A DNA stretch of 64,000 nt from Nitrospira_D sp035465795. Its GTDB lineage: Bacteria; Nitrospirota; Nitrospiria; Nitrospirales; Nitrospiraceae. This document shows, one piece after another, positions 59,420-64,000 of the stretch (the first letter of the stretch is position 1; every line of letters starts with the position of its first letter). The translations under genes and the position numbers were made by a program. The DNA lies in assembly GCF_049546785.1 (NCBI RefSeq), contig NZ_JBMWAN010000003.1, positions 62,001 to 126,000 of the forward strand. Direction: 5' to 3'. The notes under the pieces are model-generated. The model was not told the origin of the DNA. It did no database searches and saw nothing but the letters and a program-made list of their open reading frames with translations.

Positions 59420-59965
59420 TTGGTTAATGCCATAACCGAAATCGCAACCCTTGCCGGTGGCTGCTTCTGGTGCCTGGAGGCCGTCTATGATCAGGTAAAA
59501 GGGGTCCTCTCGGTCGAATCGGGCTATATCGGCGGGTCTGTCGAGAACCCGTCTTATGATGCGGTATGCGGTGGACGGACGGGGCATGCCGAGGCTGTTC
59601 GTGTCACCTATGATCCGAAGATCATTTCGTATCGGGAATTGCTGGAGATCTTCTTTGCGATTCATGATCCCACCACGTTGAATCGTCAGGGCAACGATGA
59701 AGGCACGCAATACCGTTCTGCCATTTTCTACCATTCACCGGAACAGCAGCAGCTGGCGGAAACGGTGAAGGCCGCGGTGGCAGGGGCGGGCACGTTTGCC
59801 CATCCGCTGGTGACGGAGATTGCTCCGGCCTCCACGTGGTACGAGGCTGAGCGGTATCATCAGGAGTACTTTGCCAGGAATCCTCTCCAGGGCTACTGTC
59901 AATTTGTGGTGGGCCCCAAAGTGGCGAAATTCAGAAAACAGTTTGTGGCGAAACTGAAGTCCTAG
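59420..59965 (+). CDS. msrA: peptide-methionine (S)-S-oxide reductase MsrA
   Basis: Repairs oxidised methionine. It is 181 aa with the catalytic GGCFWCLEAVYDQVKGVLSV motif and the GTQYRSAIFYH and ERYHQEYFARNP blocks. The start is TTG with a GAGGGAGAGGG-rich sequence upstream. A resolving cysteine is seen in QGYC. msrB is not adjacent. Confidence 0.93.
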   Translation: MVNAITEIATLAGGCFWCLEAVYDQVKGVLSVESGYIGGSVENPSYDAVCGGRTGHAEAVRVTYDPKIISYRELLEIFFAIHDPTTLNRQGNDEGTQYRSAIFYHSPEQQQLAETVKAAVAGAGTFAHPLVTEIAPASTWYEAERYHQEYFARNPLQGYCQFVVGPKVAKFRKQFVAKLKS

Positions 59966-59983
59966 CCGATCCTGCTCCCCTTC

Positions 59984-60418
59984 TCATCTCCCCAGCAATC
60001 CGGCGAACCTGTCTTTGATCCCCGCCAGCGGGTCCGGCTTCTGAAATACCTGCTGTGTGGTCAGAAGTACCTCGGTATGGGCCCGGCAAAACGGCCACTC
60101 GATGGGTACATTGCCTTGTACTGTGGCGAGAATGGTGCCGTCAGGTCGATCGCCCGGAGGTTGCACAATGATGAGAGGGGTTCCGGGATCAAGAAGGCAG
60201 ATCTCCACTTTATCGGGCGCCGGTGCGAGGTCATGGACAGACACGAGGGCGCGCTGATGGCCCTCGGAAAAAACCGTATCTCCCTCCCGCAGAGGGCCAG
60301 AAGGGGCCAGCGAATACAAGAGGAGCGGGGCAAGCAGGATGACCAAGACGGCGATGCCGATCGACCACAGTGGGGGTTCCGTTCGGTTGGGATCCGCTGG
60401 CGTGGGTGAATCGCTCAC
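59984..60418 (-). CDS. single-pass membrane protein, hypothetical
   Basis: A 144-aa protein from a GTG start, beginning SDSPTPADPNRTEPPLWSIG, with one transmembrane helix (about residues 16-36: IGIAVLVILLAPLLLYSLA) and a larger exposed domain with several Pro-rich turns (PGDRPDGTILATVQGNVPIE). Longer in-frame starts exist (to 60532) but would overlap the tRNA-thiolation gene. Convergent with msrA. No family recognised. Confidence 0.6.
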   Translation of the reverse strand: MSDSPTPADPNRTEPPLWSIGIAVLVILLAPLLLYSLAPSGPLREGDTVFSEGHQRALVSVHDLAPAPDKVEICLLDPGTPLIIVQPPGDRPDGTILATVQGNVPIEWPFCRAHTEVLLTTQQVFQKPDPLAGIKDRFAGLLGR

Positions 60419-60479
60419 CGGGTCTCTCTGGCTGTGTTGCCCGTTCCGGCTGCCGAGCCCCCCAGGGCATCGCGGCCTG

Positions 60480-61349
60480 CTATGCCGGATGCGAATCCGC
60501 GTCCAGCCAGACATCTCCCTCACCGGCTCCATCAGCTGAGGCGTGAAGGCGCTGGAAATCGAACAGGCGCTGATCCATTAATAAAGAGGGGGCCACATTG
60601 GCAATGGCGGCGGCGACGCTGTCCGAGCTTCCCGGAGACCGGCTCTCCCAATCCCGGAGTAAGGTTTTCACTTCTTTCCGCTTCAGGTCTTCTTGAGAGC
60701 CGCAGAGGTCGCAGGGAATGATCGGGAATGCGCGGAGCTCGGCATACCGTGCCAGATCCGCTTCTTTCACAAAGGCCAGCGGGCGAATCACGAGATGGCG
60801 TCCATCCTTAGAGCGCAGCTTCGGCGGCATGGCTTTCAGTTTGCCGGTAAAAAAGAGATTCAAAAACAGCGTCTCATTGATGTCGTCGCGGTGGTGGCCG
60901 AGCGCAATTTTTGTCGCGCCCAGCTCAGTGGCGATGCGATAGAGATGACCCCGCCTGAGACGTGAGCAGAGTGAGCAGGTTGTCTGGCCTTCTGGAATGA
61001 GACGTTTCACGATCGAATAGGTATCGCGTGTCTCAATGTGAAACGGGATGCCTCGGCTGGTCAGATAATCGGGCAGGACATGAGCAGGGAAGCCCGGTTG
61101 TTTCTGGTCCAGGTTGACCGCCACGAGGTCGAAGTGAATCGGTGCTCGTTGTTGAAGCAGGAGCAGGATATCGAGCAGACCATAACTGTCTTTCCCCCCC
61201 GATAGGCAGACCATGACCTTGTCTCCCTCCTCGATGAGGCGATAGTCGGCAATCGCTTGCCCAACGAGACGGCAGAGCCGAGTCTGAAGTCTTTCCGTCT
61301 CTTGGTCCAGCTTGCCGGAGGGGGCAGTTTGCAGGGGAGCTGGTTGCAT
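60480..61349 (-). CDS. ttcA: TtcA-family tRNA 2-thiocytidine biosynthesis protein
   Basis: An ATP-dependent tRNA sulfur transferase, 289 aa. The PP-loop SGGKDSYGLLDIL binds ATP and adenylates the tRNA base. Two cysteine pairs (CSLCSRLRRG and CDLCGSQ) bind the [4Fe-4S] cluster that carries the sulfur. The family modifies cytidine 32 of some tRNAs. It is followed on the same strand by the single-pass membrane gene after a 61-base gap. Confidence 0.92.
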   Translation of the reverse strand: MQPAPLQTAPSGKLDQETERLQTRLCRLVGQAIADYRLIEEGDKVMVCLSGGKDSYGLLDILLLLQQRAPIHFDLVAVNLDQKQPGFPAHVLPDYLTSRGIPFHIETRDTYSIVKRLIPEGQTTCSLCSRLRRGHLYRIATELGATKIALGHHRDDINETLFLNLFFTGKLKAMPPKLRSKDGRHLVIRPLAFVKEADLARYAELRAFPIIPCDLCGSQEDLKRKEVKTLLRDWESRSPGSSDSVAAAIANVAPSLLMDQRLFDFQRLHASADGAGEGDVWLDADSHPA

Positions 61350-61526
61350 GGGGGCGATTGTACCCGCTCGCCTGAGCGCCTGTCGATGGAGCGCTCACAG
61401 GAACGTCGACCCGGATCGGCCAGCCATGCCGCTCGCAGTTCATTCTTGAACCGCCGGTGACAAACTTTTCCTCTTTTAAAGGCCGGGGGCTCCGCCTCTC
61501 CGGGCACCAGTAAAATCCCTGGCAGC

Positions 61527-61535
61527 TGGTATAGT
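61527..61535 (+). promoter_or_regulatory. candidate extended -10 for the metallopeptidase pair
   Basis: TGGTATAGT gives TATAGT with the TGn extension. No good -35. 50 bases before the start codon at 61585. Confidence 0.35.
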
Positions 61536-61584
61536 TTCTTAAGAAAGATGGCGAAATGACGAGAAAGGAATAAGCGGTTGCGCG

Positions 61585-62646
61585 ATGCAGCGAGCATTAT
61601 CCGACAATACGAAGTCTCACACCCCCGGCCAGCTTGATCCCGAGTGGATGAACTGGTCTGACGAGCAGCTGCTCGACCTTCCGATGTGCCGGCTCAACCT
61701 GGAGATCAAAGGCAGCTTTCTTGAAGGACCGATCGCCGAGCTGGATCGAGAGTTGGAAGCCAGGAGACTGCTCTTTCGTCCGCACTATTGGCTCTCGAAC
61801 GAGTGGTTTACGCCGGACGGGGTGCCGGGTATTGCCATCCCGTTTTATCTCGTCCATCCCCGGCTCGCGAAACTGGAGCTGGCGCAGATGCTTGAGGTGG
61901 AGGGAGGGACGCCTGAGTGGTGTCTTCGCATTCTGCGCCATGAAGCCGGGCATGCCATTGAGAATGCCTACGGCATCCGCCGCCGCCGGACCAGGCAATC
62001 CATCTTTGGAAAATCTTCCCAGGCCTATCCCAAGTACTATACCCCCCGGCCCTATAGCCGTAGCTTCGTCCGGCATCTCGATGTCTGGTACGCACAAAGC
62101 CATCCGGACGAAGACTTCGCCGAGACGTTCGCTGTCTGGCTGACGCCCGACTCGATGTGGGAAGAACGGTACTGTGGCTGGCCGGTCCTCAAGAAGCTCA
62201 GGTACGTGGACGCGCTGATGCAAGAGTTGGCGGGGGCTGCTCCAAAAGTCGTCACGCGAGAAGAGATCGATCCGCTGCCCAGTTTGCAGACCACGTTGCG
62301 AGAGCACTATGAGCACAAACGGAATCATTATGGCGTCGAGCGGTCGTCGTTCTACGACCCCGATCTGAAGCGTCTGTTTTCGGAGGCGCCGGCGCACGCG
62401 GGCAAACCCAACGCCGTGACCTTCCTCAACCGGTTTCGCCGGGAAGTGCGCCGCAAGGTGGCCAGCTGGACCGGTGAGTATCAATACACCATCGATCAGG
62501 TGCTGGAGGACATGATCCAGCGGTGCCGTCAATTGGGGCTCCATCTGACGGTACCGGAAGAACAGGCCAAGCTGGATTTCACCATTCTGCTGACGGTGCA
62601 CACGATGAACTATCTGCGCAGTGGCCGACATCGGGTGGCGCTATGA
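61585..62646 (+). CDS. putative zinc-binding metallopeptidase (HExxH)
   Basis: A 353-aa soluble protein. H119-E120-A-G-H123 in LRHEAGHAIENAYG is a gluzincin-type zinc site, with a likely third ligand in HPDEDFAETFAVWLTP. The rest is helical with a long C-terminal part. The family is known from paired clusters with an ATP-grasp ligase, which follows here (overlap ATGA). The substrate is unknown. No signal peptide, so a cytoplasmic role in peptide maturation is suggested. Confidence 0.82.
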   Translation: MQRALSDNTKSHTPGQLDPEWMNWSDEQLLDLPMCRLNLEIKGSFLEGPIAELDRELEARRLLFRPHYWLSNEWFTPDGVPGIAIPFYLVHPRLAKLELAQMLEVEGGTPEWCLRILRHEAGHAIENAYGIRRRRTRQSIFGKSSQAYPKYYTPRPYSRSFVRHLDVWYAQSHPDEDFAETFAVWLTPDSMWEERYCGWPVLKKLRYVDALMQELAGAAPKVVTREEIDPLPSLQTTLREHYEHKRNHYGVERSSFYDPDLKRLFSEAPAHAGKPNAVTFLNRFRREVRRKVASWTGEYQYTIDQVLEDMIQRCRQLGLHLTVPEEQAKLDFTILLTVHTMNYLRSGRHRVAL

Positions 62647-63665
62647 GACGGCTCCGGATTCTCGTTCTGATGCATGAGGATCTGGTCCCGCCGGACGACA
62701 TGGGCGGCCAGGATCTGACACGGGTTGAGTGGAAGACCGAATACGATGTGGTCTCGACTCTGAAGAAGCTGGGGCATGAGGTTCGCCCGCTTGGCGTCAA
62801 AAGCGACCTGGGTGTCATCCGGGCGGCCATTGAAGAGTGGCATCCGCACATCGCCTTCAACCTGCTGGAGGAATTCGACGGGGTGTCAATTTATGACCAG
62901 AATGTTGTGTCGTACCTCGAGTTGCTGCATGTGCCGTACACCGGCTGTAATCCCAGGGGGCTGATGTTGGCCCGGGATAAAGCCCTCACGAAGAAAGTCC
63001 TGTCCTTCCACCGGATTCCCTATCCCGATTTCATGGTGGTACCGCAAGGACGAAGCGTGAAGCGGCCAAAGGAACTGGTCTTTCCGCTGATCGTGAAGTC
63101 CATCAGCGAGGAATCGTCCCTGGGCATTTCTCAAGCGTCGATCGTCGAGGACGACGAAAAGCTCAGAGACCGGGTCGCCTTTATTCACCAGAGTGTCGGC
63201 ACCGGGGCCTTGATCGAACAGTATATCGACGGGCGAGAATTCTATGTCGGGGTCATGGGAAACGGGCATCTCCAGGTCTTGCCGGTGTGGGAGCTCCTCA
63301 TGGACAAGCTGCCGGAGGATGCGAAGCGCATTGCCACGCAGCGCGTCAAGTGGAGCAGGAAATATCAGGACAAGTATGAGATTCGTTCAGAAGAAGCGAC
63401 CAATCTTCCCGAGGTAAAAGCCTGCGAGATTCAAGATCTGGCGAAGCGTGTATACCGTGCGCTCGGCCTCAGCGGCTATGCGCGCATCGACCTCCGCATG
63501 GATGCCGCAGGGAATGTCTATGTCCTGGAAGCGAATCCCAATCCACAAATTGCTCATGACGAAGACTTTGCCGATTCCGCCGAGAAAGCCCGCTATAGCT
63601 ATAAAGATCTGCTCCAGGAACTCCTCAACGTCGGCCTCCGCTGGCAGCCGGCCAAGGCGGCCTAA
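62643..63665 (+). CDS. ATP-grasp ligase, D-Ala-D-Ala-ligase-like
   Basis: A 340-aa ATP-grasp enzyme. The N-terminal domain shows FNLLEEFDG, and the ATP-grasp core carries the nucleotide-binding FPLIVKSISEESSLGISQ and the metal-binding VLEANPNPQIAHDEDF block, with YARIDLRMDAAGNVYVLEAN typical of the D-Ala-D-Ala ligase subgroup. A standalone enzyme in the peptidoglycan pathway would be expected near murC or ftsZ; here it is coupled to a metallopeptidase, suggesting synthesis of a special peptide or ligated amino acid. The function is unproven. Confidence 0.85.
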   Translation: MRRLRILVLMHEDLVPPDDMGGQDLTRVEWKTEYDVVSTLKKLGHEVRPLGVKSDLGVIRAAIEEWHPHIAFNLLEEFDGVSIYDQNVVSYLELLHVPYTGCNPRGLMLARDKALTKKVLSFHRIPYPDFMVVPQGRSVKRPKELVFPLIVKSISEESSLGISQASIVEDDEKLRDRVAFIHQSVGTGALIEQYIDGREFYVGVMGNGHLQVLPVWELLMDKLPEDAKRIATQRVKWSRKYQDKYEIRSEEATNLPEVKACEIQDLAKRVYRALGLSGYARIDLRMDAAGNVYVLEANPNPQIAHDEDFADSAEKARYSYKDLLQELLNVGLRWQPAKAA

Positions 63666-63669
63666 TCTT

Positions 63670-64000
63670 GCCAGGCCACTGTCGAAGCTAGGCGCCCGTT
63701 ACGGGCCCCACCGGAATCCAAACATCAGGGCCACGCTGGCATGGTCATTTTCCGGCAAGGACGGCTGGAGTTGATCTCGTGCAGATTCACCATGAGGGTG
63801 GAGGGGAGGGCGATATTGTGACGGACCTGAGACTCAAGGGAGAGGCCGACGGGGCCATCCTAGCTGGTATCGTTCCGATCGATTTAGGAGGCTCCTGTGC
63901 CGCGATCCAAGTCTGCGTGGGCCAATCTGATGCCGGTGAAGGGCGCGAGGTTGAAGCCCTTGCTTAAACGGATGCGGTATTTCCCGCCGCCGGCACACGC
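63670..64000 (-). pseudogene. probable broken outer-membrane protein gene, partial
   Basis: On the minus strand a terminal frame reads DHASVALMFGFRWGP and stop, with a hydrophobic/aromatic closing strand as in outer-membrane beta-barrels. Upstream, other frames carry beta-barrel-like text (YRIRLSKGFNLAPFTGIRLA; VGLSLESQVRHNIALPSTLM then VNLHEINS) but stops and at least one apparent shift interrupt a single reading. It could be an acyloxyacyl hydrolase-type protein with frameshifts, or a coding coincidence. The left part lies outside the window. Confidence 0.3.

Overview
The window looks like a piece of chromosome from a Nitrospira-type bacterium (phylum Nitrospirota). This is an inference, made without database search. 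It rests on the GC-rich sequence, the house-keeping gene order, two proteins built from repeated PCP_red (protochlorophyllide-reductase 57 kDa-like) segments in a non-photosynthetic gene setting, a TusA-fused sulfite reductase next to an APS-reductase-type CysH, a lipoprotein truncated hemoglobin, and several PEP-CTERM and VCBS/FG-GAP surface proteins.

Layout. Bases 1-7500 are accessory and gene-poor: small secreted or lipid-anchored proteins, two PEP-CTERM proteins that share an upstream motif at the same distance from their start codons, a DUF1566-type protein, and two decayed staphylococcal-nuclease-like gene ends. Bases 7467-14066 hold an initiator tRNA-Met and the forward operon fmt-rsmB-rpe-pheS-pheT, in which pheS and pheT are of the archaeal/eukaryotic type. 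Bases 14144-17395 run leftward: tRNA-Val, thrS, infC (probable ATC start), rpmI, rplT. A multiply frameshifted HU gene and a Fis-type regulator follow. Bases 18729-26295 are an assimilatory sulfate operon: a cysteine-free Rrf2 regulator with its own promoter and operator, sulfite reductase fused to TusA, APS reductase, a TrpD-like glycosyltransferase, CysD, and CysN with a divergent CysC-like tail. Bases 26435-32075 carry an Mrp/ApbC Fe-S carrier, a zinc-ribbon/PCP_red protein, a histidine-rich membrane protein, yebC, ruvA, a Cys-rich secreted protein and ruvB.

Bases 32244-43278 are a long aromatic amino acid and central operon: pheA-hisC-aroF-tyrA-aroA-cmk-plsC-rpsA-sppA-HU-PCP_red. It combines the chorismate branch with the widely conserved aroA-cmk-rpsA-HU/IHF order. 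Bases 43423-48812 hold envelope and hypothetical genes (VCBS lipoprotein, D,D-carboxypeptidase, truncated hemoglobin lipoprotein). Bases 48866-53353 run leftward: sigma-70-type factor, HtrA/Deg protease, lipB, glutamate dehydrogenase. Bases 53741-56740 form trmI-SDR-aroE-aroK, followed by tRNA-Arg(TCG). The right part holds a Pal-like lipoprotein, a PilZ protein, two very short genes, msrA, ttcA, and a metallopeptidase/ATP-grasp pair. The window ends in what looks like a broken outer-membrane protein gene.

No CRISPR array, rRNA, complete insertion sequence or phage region was seen. Long antisense reading frames are abundant because of GC-biased codon use and were treated as shadows.
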